DNA from: Phaeodactylibacter sp.
Lineage (GTDB): Bacteria > Bacteroidota > Bacteroidia > Chitinophagales > Saprospiraceae
DNA length: 64,000 bases
Assembly: GCF_022763345.1 (NCBI RefSeq)
Contig: NZ_JALEGS010000012.1
Coordinates: 1-64,000, forward strand
Direction of reading: 5' to 3'
In this document: piece by piece, positions 7,946 to 17,241 of the stretch
Position numbering within the stretch: position 1 is the stretch's first letter
How the letters are laid out: every line of letters begins with the position of its first letter
Translations under genes and position numbers: made by a program
The notes under the pieces: model-generated
What the model saw: only the letters and a program-made list of their open reading frames with translations
Database searches by the model: none
What the model was told of the DNA's origin: nothing

Positions 7946-9814
7946 TTACCACTGGTTGCCAAATAATGCTCTGAAATCGGAGTCGGTCAGCAGGCCAATA
8001 AGCTGCTCCTCCCGTATGACGGGCATACAGCCAATTTTATGCTGCTTCATCAGATTAGCGGCTTTCTCCAGCGTAGTCTGTTGGGTAGCCGTGATGAGTT
8101 CCCGGGTCATAATCACACTAACCGCTTCGTGATCGTCAACTTCGGCAGCAGCTTCGAGGTTGGTACGGGTCACCAACCCCTTCAGGTTGCCGTGGTCATC
8201 TTCGATGGGCAGGTGCCGGACCTGTTTCCATTCCATAATCGCTTTGGCCAGCCCAATGGGCTCCTGCTCGTTGAGGGTATACAAATCGGTTTTCATGACC
8301 CGCCCGATGGTCGTCGTCTCTTTTTTGAACACGTAAATCTGCGCGGCATCGATATCAGGCCATTCGTGTACCGGAATATCTGCTTCCTGCCCATGAATCA
8401 TAGCATCGGTCACTTCCCGCACGGCCACACCGGCACCGTAGCGTTCTCTAAGGTTACGGAAATTCCTGATGGTCCAGCAGGCGCCATTGGAATGCCCTGT
8501 AACTCTCCGCTCAATGATGGAAAGGTAGGATGCCGATTGTTCGCTCGTGAACCCGCACTTCTGCAACCCCTCAGCCGCCAGGGGCAGCAGTTCTTCCAGG
8601 ATAATCCGGCGGACCGGTCGGTGTTTGCCGTTCCAGCCAAGGGACGCATGCAGACTCGACCGGGCTGCCCGGTAGAAGTTGCTCTTGGCGTGCTGAAAGG
8701 AAACAGTGTCGTGCAGATTAAGATACCGCGGGGGCAGCCCTTTCATCAGCCCGATCCAAAAGGCGAAGTTGGCCATCTGATCTTTAATGGTAGGGCCGGC
8801 CGGAATGTACCGGTTTTCCAGCCTCAGGTGGGCTTGCTCATCGTCGCCTACGCCATAACAAGGGCGGTTCCAGCTGTAAATGGTGCCGTTGTGCAGGCGC
8901 AAGGCCCGGAGATTAGGTGTACGGCCTTCATCGAGCATTTGCAAGGCATCTTCCTGAATGTCGCCGGTGAGGATGAGGGGGAAACGGGTGATGTTGTCCT
9001 TAAACAATTGCACAGGCGATTCCTCCAGCCACCCCCGTCCAAAGTTGACACGGTTGTGGCGGTCCCGGATTTGATTGGCCGACCGGCGGGTATCAATGCT
9101 CTGCTGGAATACAGCAATACGGGTTTCATGCCAGAGTTCCCGCCCAAACAAAAGAGGGGAATTGGCAGTTGCCGCTAAGACAGGTGCGGCAATGTATTGA
9201 GCCCAGTTATACATTTCTGAAAAAGACCTGGGGTCAAGCTGTAGGTGGAGCTGCCAGCTGGTATTGGCCGCCTCGTACATCACCGATGGCAGTGAGGTGG
9301 TCAGCTCATCCGCTCCGTGGATATTAATCTCGAAAGCACCGCCCCGCAGCTCTGTCAAACCTCTGTTCAGAACATCAAACCGCTCCAGCGGAGTCATGTA
9401 TTTGAGATCAAGGTGGTGCCTGCGGATGGTGGGAAGGATGCCCGTGATAATGGGCTGAATACCCTGCGGCGCCCCTACTTCTTTAAGTTTTTTGAGCAAG
9501 GCCCGGAGCTGGTCTTCGGTCTTTTTAAGCGCACTGTTGTTGAGCTCGTAAGGGGAAAGATTGGCTTCCAGGTTGAACTGCCCAATTTCGAAGGTAAAAT
9601 CTTTCGGAAGGTCAGGCAACAAGCTAAAAGCCAATGAGGAAGGCTGACGGGCAGCGTCAACCATACACAGTTCCTGTTCAGCACCAATACGCTGATGCCC
9701 TTTTTCGAACCGGTCTTCTTTGATCATTCGTTCCAGTGCCTGTACGTCCCTGATCAAACTTTGTAAGTAGGCGGCACGGTTTTCTGTGGCAGGCTTAACG
9801 GCTAGGTCTCCCAT
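7946..9814 (-). CDS. glutamate-cysteine ligase-like GCS2 protein with C-terminal CBS pair
   Basis: The 622-residue protein has an N-terminal GCS2 (YbdK-type carboxylate-amine ligase) domain, about residues 15-460. It shows 'RIGAEQELCMVD', 'FEIGQFNLEANLSP', 'GGAFEINIHGADE' and 'LRLENRYIPAGPT'. Two CBS domains follow (about 500-620), each ending in a typical 'LPIEDDHGNLKGLVTRTNL' or 'MPVIREEQLIGLLTDSDF' strand. GCS2 enzymes ligate glutamate or other carboxylates to amines such as cysteine; CBS pairs sense adenylates. This suggests an energy-regulated ligase, but the real substrate is not known. It lies between the deacetylase and the universal stress protein, all on the minus strand, and likely shares their operon. 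Confidence 0.85.
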   Translation of the reverse strand: MGDLAVKPATENRAAYLQSLIRDVQALERMIKEDRFEKGHQRIGAEQELCMVDAARQPSSLAFSLLPDLPKDFTFEIGQFNLEANLSPYELNNSALKKTEDQLRALLKKLKEVGAPQGIQPIITGILPTIRRHHLDLKYMTPLERFDVLNRGLTELRGGAFEINIHGADELTTSLPSVMYEAANTSWQLHLQLDPRSFSEMYNWAQYIAAPVLAATANSPLLFGRELWHETRIAVFQQSIDTRRSANQIRDRHNRVNFGRGWLEESPVQLFKDNITRFPLILTGDIQEDALQMLDEGRTPNLRALRLHNGTIYSWNRPCYGVGDDEQAHLRLENRYIPAGPTIKDQMANFAFWIGLMKGLPPRYLNLHDTVSFQHAKSNFYRAARSSLHASLGWNGKHRPVRRIILEELLPLAAEGLQKCGFTSEQSASYLSIIERRVTGHSNGACWTIRNFRNLRERYGAGVAVREVTDAMIHGQEADIPVHEWPDIDAAQIYVFKKETTTIGRVMKTDLYTLNEQEPIGLAKAIMEWKQVRHLPIEDDHGNLKGLVTRTNLEAAAEVDDHEAVSVIMTRELITATQQTTLEKAANLMKQHKIGCMPVIREEQLIGLLTDSDFRALFGNQW

Positions 9815-9880
9815 GATGCAGGGGTTTGTATGCGCAGGCCCACGGCCGGCATGATTTTAAGGTTTCAGGTGCAGATCAGT

Positions 9881-10735
9881 CTAATGTTTGAGCATGAGCA
9901 ATGGGATTTTGGAATGCAGGGCCATGTTTTTGGTTTCACTCCGGCGGAACAGCCGGTCCCACCAGCTGTGTTTGGGGACATACATGGCCAGTACGTCAAT
10001 CTCAAAGAATTGGATAAAATCTTCCAGCCCCTCCGTAACCGTTGCGCCTTCCAGGGAGTGAAAACTAATCTGCAGGGCGGGCGCGTGGTTGTCAAAAAAC
10101 GTGGATAAGCCGGCAATATCCAGGGTCTTCTCCACAGAGTTATCCAGGTTGACATGAGCGCATCTGAGTACGGGGTGGAAAGGAGCAAGGAGTTTGCCAT
10201 ACTCCCAAATATGGTAGGGGTCTGCATCGCCTAAATTGGTGGCAAAGCCCGCGACGTTGATATCGTGGTAGGAGGCATGTTCGGGCACAACCCAGACATG
10301 GCAGTCGGTATGCTCAACCACCGCAGTTGTTACACTGCCCCAGAAGCGGTCCAGCGCATTGTGCTCCCCACGGGTGCCCATAACGATAAGCTCCACTTCG
10401 TCCCGGCGGGCCACATCTGCAATCAGGCTGGCGGGCGTACCGATTTCCACATCAGAGTTAATCTTGGGGACACCCGACAGCTGCCCGGTGGCATGCATCT
10501 GTGTCAAGCCAATTTCCACAAACTCTTTTATGGCTTCACCGGCTGCAGCGGCTTTTTCCTTGGTAGCCTGAGCTGCCATTACCGGTAAGTCCAGGGCTTC
10601 ATATTCCGGATAAATAACATGCAGCAGTTCTATATCCGCTTCGAATTTATCGGCCAGCATGAGCGCATATCGAAATGCATTCAGAGCCGTATCGGAAAAG
10701 TCCGTTGGTACAAGGATTTTATTGATGGTATCCAT
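9881..10735 (-). CDS. universal stress protein, tandem Usp domains
   Basis: The 284-residue protein has two Usp (Rossmann-like) domains. The first (1-150) begins 'MDTINKILVPTDFSDTALNA' and has an ATP-binding loop of the G-2x-G-9x-G(S/T) type in 'VMGTRGEHNALDRFWGSVT'. The second (about 155-284) is divergent and lacks an intact loop, ending 'LFRRSETKNMALHSKIPLLML'. Tandem Usps act as cytosolic stress or nucleotide-sensing proteins. It is the first gene of the likely minus-strand cluster Usp, GCS2-CBS, deacetylase, acetyltransferase. ATG at 10735 begins right before the conserved first strand. Confidence 0.92.
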   Translation of the reverse strand: MDTINKILVPTDFSDTALNAFRYALMLADKFEADIELLHVIYPEYEALDLPVMAAQATKEKAAAAGEAIKEFVEIGLTQMHATGQLSGVPKINSDVEIGTPASLIADVARRDEVELIVMGTRGEHNALDRFWGSVTTAVVEHTDCHVWVVPEHASYHDINVAGFATNLGDADPYHIWEYGKLLAPFHPVLRCAHVNLDNSVEKTLDIAGLSTFFDNHAPALQISFHSLEGATVTEGLEDFIQFFEIDVLAMYVPKHSWWDRLFRRSETKNMALHSKIPLLMLKH

Positions 10736-10774
10736 GGCTTTTGGTTTTGGATTTGGTCAGGAAGGGCAAAGGGC

Positions 10775-11140
10775 TTAACCGTAGTACAGGATAAACCCCA
10801 GCAGGCTGATCACAAAGAACAAGCTGAGGCTTAAAGCCAGGCGGGCGGGCCAGTAGCGCCCTCGCTCCGGTGAAATGAGCTGAGTGCCGGCTGTTATAAA
10901 ACCTGCGAAGGCCAGTATCCAGCCAATGGCAAAGAACCCCAGCAGAAACGCGATGATGCCAGTTATGGAGAGCCAGAGAGCTGCTTGCCCCTTGAGCTCG
11001 ATGGCTTCTTCTACCTCAACGGGCATCTTAGGCACACCGGGCTTTGTGCCCGAAGGCGGTGCTAATTCGGCTTTTCCGGGAACGGTCCCCGGCCGGTCGG
11101 CTACCAATAACATACTGTGGAAAGACAAGCCCTGTTGCAT
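10775..11140 (-). CDS. small two-helix membrane protein (DUF4190-like)
   Basis: The 121-residue protein has a hydrophilic, proline-rich N-terminal half and two membrane segments: about residues 55-83 ('SITGIIAFLLGFFAIGW...') and 97-119 ('LALSLSLFFVISLLGFILYY'). This resembles DUF4190-type small integral membrane proteins, for which no function is known. It lies 39 nt upstream of the universal stress gene on the same strand and could be its first co-transcribed partner. ATG 11140 is the only start that leaves the full soluble region; ATG 11113 is an alternative. Confidence 0.6.
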   Translation of the reverse strand: MQQGLSFHSMLLVADRPGTVPGKAELAPPSGTKPGVPKMPVEVEEAIELKGQAALWLSITGIIAFLLGFFAIGWILAFAGFITAGTQLISPERGRYWPARLALSLSLFFVISLLGFILYYG

Positions 11141-11206
11141 AATATCAGGTTTTAGTACTGTCTTTCAAAACAGCATTATTTCCACGGTATTCCGGATGAG
11201 AAATAT

Positions 11207-11244
11207 CAAGCCCGGCCCCTGACTTTTATCAGGGGCCGGGCTTG
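11207..11244. terminator. strong 16-bp stem, probable terminator
   Basis: A perfect inverted repeat: CAAGCCCGGCCCCTGA at 11207-11222 pairs with 11229-11244 around a 6-nt loop. It lies just downstream of the DUF5686 gene (minus strand, stop at 11269) and upstream of the 10775-11140 gene. The GC-rich stem is strong, but no long T-run follows on the minus strand, only a short TATTT stretch. Confidence 0.7.
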
Positions 11245-11268
11245 AAACGCCCATATTGTAAAGCCGCA

Positions 11269-13886
11269 CTAGTCGCCTATGCTAAAGGTACCTCCACTGA
11301 TGCTGGAAGCTATACCCACAAGTATGCCCCAGTCGCGGTAGCCTCCATTGTCAAAACCGGCAACCACCTCTACCCGGAAGAACCGCAGGATATTGTCCAA
11401 AGAATACCCAAACTCGTAGTAAGTACCGGAATCCGGTGTGGTCAGCACATTAGCAAACAGGTTTTCCTTAATGCCCATCAGGCGGACTTCCAGGAGTTGG
11501 GTGGCCAGTAGCTTTCTGAACTGATAATGGGCTGAGGCACCTGCAAACCGGTCCATGGTGCTGAACTCGTAATAGGGCAGCCTCCGGTAACTTCCCGCCG
11601 GCGTGGCGGTCGTGAGGGTAAGCTGATTGCCGGTGAAGTGGTGGTAGTCAGCAAAACCTACGTAGTCGTTGTTGAGAAAAATACCGGCTTCGGCCCGCAG
11701 GTCGAGGCGGCCGCGCACACCGATATTCAGTTGGTGCTCAATGCCCATTTCAAGGTAGGAAAAGTCCGTTTGGCTGCCCTCGATGCCTTCCAGCCCCTGC
11801 CGGTAAGTGAGGTGCAGCGTGGGAGAACTGTTTGGGATGGCCTCCCGCTCTCCATTGTAGATTTTATACTTCTGCCAGGGCCGTGCGGTAAGGGTGGCCC
11901 TCAGGATAAAGGCACGCTCTTCTTCAGGCAGGGTATTGCCGAGTTCGCGGCTCATCGGAAAGTTGGACGCGTAAGTCCGGTCGTCGAAGTCGATCCACAC
12001 CTGCCGGGTTTGATTGTACAGTTGGTAGCGGTTGGCCCACTCTGCGGAAAGGTCGAGGGAGAGGTTTTCCCGGAACTGCTGATGGTGGGACAGCCGCAGG
12101 TAGTCCTTCTCGTACAAGCGGATGAAGTTGCGGTCAGTGAACAGGTTGACGTAGGTGTTAAAAAAGAAACCGATTGGGCGATCCCCATTATAGCGGTGAA
12201 TATACCGGCCAACATCGACGCCAGTGTAGTGGCCGCCGTAGGAATAACCAATCGCAGCTTTTCCGGTTAGCTTCTGCCTTGCAAAAGCATAGCGGGGCGT
12301 TAGAATAGCAGAAAACCGGCGGTCGTCCTTTTTATAAGCGTAACCGATATCGGTGTGGAGGCTGAATCCTTCCACAGGGTTGAAGTAGATGCGGGGCAGC
12401 AGTGCTGTGTGGGATACCAACTGATTTTCCCCCACTTTATAGGAGCTGCCCAGGAGGATATCGCCCAGAAAGCCAAATTTGCCGCTGTTGCTGTTGGATG
12501 CCAGTGAGTCTGCTTCCTCCTCTGCTTTTTCCTGCTTAGCCAGGCTGTCTAATTTTTCGTAGCTGCGGGCCTCGATTTCTGTGAGCGGCACCGGCCGTAT
12601 AGTGGCCCAATAGACCGAATCTTTTTCGTAGGCTGTGGAGTCAATGATGTATTCCCGATTTTCGACCACTTCGGGTTCGTCCTGTTCCTGCTGCTCCTGC
12701 CGCTCGTACTCCCGCATGAGCTTCCGGAGTTCTTTCCGGGTGAGTTCTTCGCCGCCGATCAGGCGTTCTTCAGGAGTAGCGACCCCTTCCTCCTTTCGGC
12801 TTTCCTTCAGCTGTTCGGCCAGTTCTTTGTTGAGCTTTTCATCAATGACGGTGAAGTCGCCATCCAGGTCAGGGTTTAACGTAATATCGTAATTGCTGAC
12901 CGTAGCGAGATAGCGGTATTCAAAACCAAAGCCCAGAAATCGCCCTTCTACATTGAACTGATGGCTAACGGGGAGCCAGGCTTTTTCTTCAATGGGGGCA
13001 TAAATTTGCTCGATCTGGAACCGAATGCCCTGCTGCAGGGTGCTCAGGTTGAGGCTGTAGATGCTCCACCAGTCCTCCACAATATAGAGGTAACCTTCAA
13101 AGGTCCCATCGCCGGCACTGCGGGGCGTGACTTTGATTTTGTTGATGCCATAGCCCCGGTCCATGAAAAAGCCTTCCAGATCAAAGCGGTAGTAAGCAAA
13201 TGCACGGGGCGAAAGCGGAGAAACTGCACCCGATATTTCCGGCTCGTAAAAACTGCCGTTGATGTAATTGGTGGGAGAGGTGGACCGGTCGTCCCCATTG
13301 GTGTATACCGAGATGACACGCTCCCGGAAGGTAGCCGGCCGCTCGTATTCTACGATGCTTACGGATTCGGAGGTGAAGGCCGTTGCCGTATCGAGTCCTT
13401 CTTTTTCAAGCGTCCCGCGAAGCAGCCCGGGGATTTTTTTCAGCCTTCCGCTACCCTTGATGTACACTTCAGCAGAGTAGGCATCAAGCTGCTGACGGTG
13501 GTAGCTGGCTTTCGCAATCGCCCGGCGCATGATGGTGTAGGCCGGGTTTTCAGCGCCTTCCATGACATCCACTGCCTCTAACTGTACGGGCTGTTCCTGT
13601 AGGGATATGTTGAGCAGTTCTATCCGGTTACCAACAACAACAGGCTTTGCTACCGTTTTGTAGCCCAAAAACTGAAATACTAACTGGTAATTCCCCTTAG
13701 GCAGGCGGATCTCATAGTACCCTTCCTCATTGGTGGTGGTGCCGGTACCCGTTTCCTGAACGAAAATACTGGCATAAGAAAGAGGTGCGCCACCGGGGCC
13801 GGTCACTTTACCGGATAGCCCCCGGATTGTGCCAAAAGCAAGGCGGTGGAAAAAGTCAGAAGAAAAGTAGTCCATATGAGCTTCAT
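11269..13886 (-). CDS. DUF5686/carboxypeptidase-like regulatory domain outer-membrane protein, apparent frameshift after the signal peptide
   Basis: The protein has an N-terminal carboxypeptidase-regulatory-like (CarboxypepD_reg) domain ('GKVTGPGGAPLSYASIFVQ' to 'LLNISLQEQ'). A DUF5686 body and C-terminal beta-barrel follow, about 870 residues in all, typical of Bacteroidota surface proteins. A charged E/Q-rich loop lies at about 390-480. The long frame has no proper start: it opens at a TTG (13908) and has no signal peptide. A perfect signal peptide, MKLIWTTFLLTFSTALLLAQ, starts at ATG 13886 in another frame and reaches a run of five C (13819-13823; five G in the gene). Adding one G joins it to the 'GLSGKVTG' start of the mature domain. 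So the gene is either frameshifted, phase-variable at this tract, or contains a sequencing error. Confidence 0.8.
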
Positions 13887-14155
13887 AGCATTGGGTTTGT
13901 TCGGTCAATCAGGCCACAATAACGGCCAGTCAGGATAAGCGCGCACTTCTTTTAGCTGAATGACTGCATTCTGACGATCAGGCGAACCACCAAAAGAAAG
14001 GAACCTTGCATCAGTAACAAATAACCATTCCTGGAATAGGTTTGTTAGAAACATTATTGTATTTTACCAGAAGAGCTCTTGTCAACACGAGTAGAAGTAA
14101 ACCATGTTTGTTTGTTGCGCTCCGACGCAGGCTCTTACGAATATACACTGTAATT

Positions 14156-14479
14156 ATGGCGTTTATTAAATTTTCAAAGTTGCCGAGGCACCAGCAGTAC
14201 CAGTACAAGCCCCGCTTTTGGAACCCCGAAAAGGAGGACCTGGAAGAGCGGCTCAAACGAGTAGAGGAGCTGAAAGCCGGTGAGGCAGAAGGCGTTAAGG
14301 CGCGCCTGTCCGGAAGTTTCCGCCGGGGCTATCAGAAGGCGGAGGACAACCGTTTCCGGCAGCGGCAGGTACAGCGCTCCAATTTGGTTTTGCTGGGGGT
14401 AATCGCACTGCTGTTACTTTTTTCTTACCTGTTTATCAGCGTATATTTGCCCGAAATAGCAGCAGCTATCGGAGAATAG
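14156..14479 (+). CDS. small single-pass membrane protein, unknown
   Basis: The 107-residue protein starts MAFIKFSKLPRHQQYQYKPR. A basic, helical cytosolic region follows (about 25-70, many K/R/E), then one strong membrane helix (about 76-98, 'LVLLGVIALLLLFSYLFI') and a short tail. Similar short proteins sit beside mutL in other Bacteroidota as I recall them, but no function is known. ATG 14156 is preferred over the in-frame ATG at 14042, whose extra 38 residues look non-coding. It is 35 nt upstream of mutL on the same strand. Confidence 0.7.
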   Translation: MAFIKFSKLPRHQQYQYKPRFWNPEKEDLEERLKRVEELKAGEAEGVKARLSGSFRRGYQKAEDNRFRQRQVQRSNLVLLGVIALLLLFSYLFISVYLPEIAAAIGE

Positions 14480-14514
14480 CAGCTCATTGATGAATAAAAC
14501 GAGGAGTTCCCCAT

Positions 14515-16392
14515 ATGGCTGATCTCATTCAGCTCTTGCCCGATGCCATCGCCAATCAAATTGCAGCTGGAGAAGTTATTCAGCGGCCTGCTTCAGCAGT
14601 GAAGGAGTTGATGGAAAATGCCATCGACGCAGGTGCCACCGAAGTAAAGCTGGTCATCAAAGATGCCGGAAAAGCCCTGATACAGGTGATTGACAACGGC
14701 TGCGGCATGTCCGAAACCGACGCCCGCATGGCCTTCGAGCGGCACGCGACCTCTAAGATCCGGTCGGCACAGGACTTATTCGCCATCCGGACCATGGGCT
14801 TCCGCGGCGAAGCACTGGCCTCCATCGCTGCTATTGCACAGGTCGAAATCAAGACCCGCCGTCATTCCGATGAACTGGGCACCCGACTGGTCATCGAAGG
14901 CTCAGCAATCAAAATACAGGAGCCCTGCCAATGCCCACAGGGGACTACGATTTCCATTAAGAACCTCTTTTTCAATGTGCCCGCCCGCCGGAACTTCCTG
15001 AAGTCAAACCCGGTGGAAATGCGGCACATCAATGACGAGTTTCAGCGGATTGCCATTGCCAACTCTGATATCTTTTTTTCCCTTCATCACAACGACAGTG
15101 AAATCTTCCATCTGCCCGGGGGAAAGCTCCGGCAGCGGCTGATTGGCGTCTTTGGCAGCCATTCTAACAAGAAACTAGTGCCGGTAGCGGAAGAAACGGA
15201 GGTGCTCCGCCTAAACGGGTACGTGGGCAAGCCAGAGTTTGCTAAGAAAACCCGGGGCGAACAGTACTTCTTCGTCAACAATCGTTTCATTAAAAGCCAC
15301 TACCTGAACCATGCATTGGTCTCGGCCTACGAAGACCTCCTCCCAACGGGTACTTACCCACTTTACGTTATTTTCATAGATATCGACCCCAAGCGGATAG
15401 ACATCAACGTGCACCCCACCAAGCAGGAAATCAAATTTGAAGATGAGCGCCTGGTGTACAACTACCTGCGTGTATCGGTACGGCATGCACTTGGGCAGTA
15501 CAATGTGATGCCAAGCCTCGATTTTGAACAGGACCCGACATTTAGTCAGCCAACACCCATACGCCCACGTTCGGAAGCCTCTACGGGCATAGGCAATGTA
15601 AAACCAAGTGGCGGGAGCAACCTGGCTGCCGGCCATGGAGAAGCCTCTTCGGATGCGAGCCGCCACGCAAGCAACCTCAAGCACTGGCAGGATGTGTACG
15701 AGGGGCTGGACGAATTCGATGCCGAATCCGAAGCGCAAGCCACGCCGGGGCCGGAGCATGAAGAACCCCTGACGCTGGAGAGCGACTGGAAAGAGGAACA
15801 GGGCAGTATGCCGGGCGAGCCGGTACAGGAAAAGAAAAAGCCCACACAGCTTCACAACAGTTACATTCTCACGCAAATTAAGTCAGGTATGATGCTGCTC
15901 GATCAGCAGGCTGTCCACGAGCGCATCCTGTATGAGCGGTACCTTCACGTACTGTCGCAGCAGAAGAGCACGACCCAAAAGCAGTTGTTCCCACGTACCC
16001 TTTCCCTGCCTCCCGCTGATGCAGAACTGCTCAAGGAACTCCTGGAGCCGATCAATCAGCTGGGTTTTGATATTCAGGAATTCGGAGCCAATACCTTTGT
16101 GATCAATGGGGTGCCTGCCGAACTGGCTGGCAAGCAGGACGACCTCAAAACCATAGAATCCCTGCTGGAGCAGTACAAGGGCAACCTGGAACTCAATCTG
16201 GGCACCCACGAAAATATTGCCAGGGCCATGGCGCGGAGCGCTGCAATTAAAAAAGGCAAAATACTGGAACCCAACGAGATGCAAACCCTTATTGATCAGC
16301 TATTTGGGTGCGAAGTGCCTTACCTGAGCCCCTCCGGCAAACGGTGCTTCATTACCATGGAATTGGAAGAACTGGCCAAACGATTTGAGTAA
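14515..16392 (+). CDS. mutL: DNA mismatch repair protein MutL
   Basis: MutL couples MutS mismatch recognition to strand removal. The 625-residue protein has the GHKL ATPase motifs: 'NQIAAGEVIQRPASAVKELMENAIDAGA', 'DNGCGM' and 'TMGFRGEALASI'. A variable acidic linker (about 345-440) and a C-terminal dimerisation domain (445-625) follow. The endonuclease motif DQHAxxER is DQQAVHERILYER here, and the late cysteine/histidine metal motif reads 'SPSGKRCF', so endonuclease activity is doubtful; a DQQ variant is, to my knowledge, usual in Bacteroidota. ATG 14515 directly precedes the conserved N-terminus. Confidence 0.97.
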   Translation: MADLIQLLPDAIANQIAAGEVIQRPASAVKELMENAIDAGATEVKLVIKDAGKALIQVIDNGCGMSETDARMAFERHATSKIRSAQDLFAIRTMGFRGEALASIAAIAQVEIKTRRHSDELGTRLVIEGSAIKIQEPCQCPQGTTISIKNLFFNVPARRNFLKSNPVEMRHINDEFQRIAIANSDIFFSLHHNDSEIFHLPGGKLRQRLIGVFGSHSNKKLVPVAEETEVLRLNGYVGKPEFAKKTRGEQYFFVNNRFIKSHYLNHALVSAYEDLLPTGTYPLYVIFIDIDPKRIDINVHPTKQEIKFEDERLVYNYLRVSVRHALGQYNVMPSLDFEQDPTFSQPTPIRPRSEASTGIGNVKPSGGSNLAAGHGEASSDASRHASNLKHWQDVYEGLDEFDAESEAQATPGPEHEEPLTLESDWKEEQGSMPGEPVQEKKKPTQLHNSYILTQIKSGMMLLDQQAVHERILYERYLHVLSQQKSTTQKQLFPRTLSLPPADAELLKELLEPINQLGFDIQEFGANTFVINGVPAELAGKQDDLKTIESLLEQYKGNLELNLGTHENIARAMARSAAIKKGKILEPNEMQTLIDQLFGCEVPYLSPSGKRCFITMELEELAKRFE

Positions 16393-16446
16393 TAAAGCGT
16401 TGTTTAGTTGCTTACAGGAGCCTAATCATCATCTACGCTATTGCCT

Positions 16447-17118
16447 ATGTTCAGAGTAACGGAAGTTGTCAAACATCTGCTCATCATCAATGTCCTGATG
16501 TATTTGGGTACGATGCTGCTGGGAGACCCCTCTCATGGGACCTCCCTCGATTTGGTCAATGAAAAGGTAACTGATTTCTCCCTTTGGGGCAGGTATCGGT
16601 TAGCCATGTTTTTTCCGACCTCAGAATATTTTCGCCCGTTTCAGATCGTAACGCATATGTTCATGCACGCAGATATTGGGCATCTGTTTTTCAATATGTT
16701 TGCGGTGTTCATGTTCGGTCCGCCACTGGAAGCGACCTGGGGCCCAAAGCGCTTCCTGTTTTACTATCTGCTGACCGGGTTCGGCTCTGTATTGTTGCAC
16801 ACCCTGGTACGCGGTATGGAAATTTACTGGTTTGGAGAGTCTATGTTTGCAGCCAATGTGCCTTCTCTCGGAGCATCCGGCGCGGTTTTTGGGCTGCTGG
16901 TCGGTTACGGTATGTTATTTCCAGACAACCGAATTATGCTATTGTTCCCGCCTATACCGCTTAAGGCAAAGTACTTTGTGCTCATTTACGCTGGGGTTGA
17001 ACTATTCATGGGGCTCGGCAATTTAAATACCGGTGTGGCGCACTATGCGCACCTGGGAGGGGCATTGTTTGGCTTTTTGCTCATCCTGTACTGGCGGAAG
17101 TTTGGGTCAAGGTTATGA
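16447..17118 (+). CDS. rhomboid-family intramembrane serine protease (first of two)
   Basis: A rhomboid protease cleaves transmembrane helices within the inner membrane. The 223-residue protein has six predicted helices and the catalytic layout: 'HADIGHLFFNMFAVF' (HxxxN on helix 2), 'SLGASGAVFGLLVGY' (GxSG serine on helix 4) and 'VAHYAHLGGALFGF' (catalytic histidine on helix 6). ATG 16447 is chosen; a TTG two codons earlier is possible. A second rhomboid gene follows 123 nt downstream on the same strand. Confidence 0.93.
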   Translation: MFRVTEVVKHLLIINVLMYLGTMLLGDPSHGTSLDLVNEKVTDFSLWGRYRLAMFFPTSEYFRPFQIVTHMFMHADIGHLFFNMFAVFMFGPPLEATWGPKRFLFYYLLTGFGSVLLHTLVRGMEIYWFGESMFAANVPSLGASGAVFGLLVGYGMLFPDNRIMLLFPPIPLKAKYFVLIYAGVELFMGLGNLNTGVAHYAHLGGALFGFLLILYWRKFGSRL

Positions 17119-17241
17119 CTTTGGCCTAAAGGCTGGGCAGATTAGTCCCGGGGACTGGACTAAATCATCAGAAGCTAGTACCTTGTGGGTCCCGGGCTCA
17201 AGCAGCTCCAAATATTAATAATTATTTAGAACCGATAATGC

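Noticed and set aside
8039..9178. 379-codon open frame opposite the GCS2-CBS gene
   Set aside because: Same reason: antisense to a secure gene, no recognisable domain.
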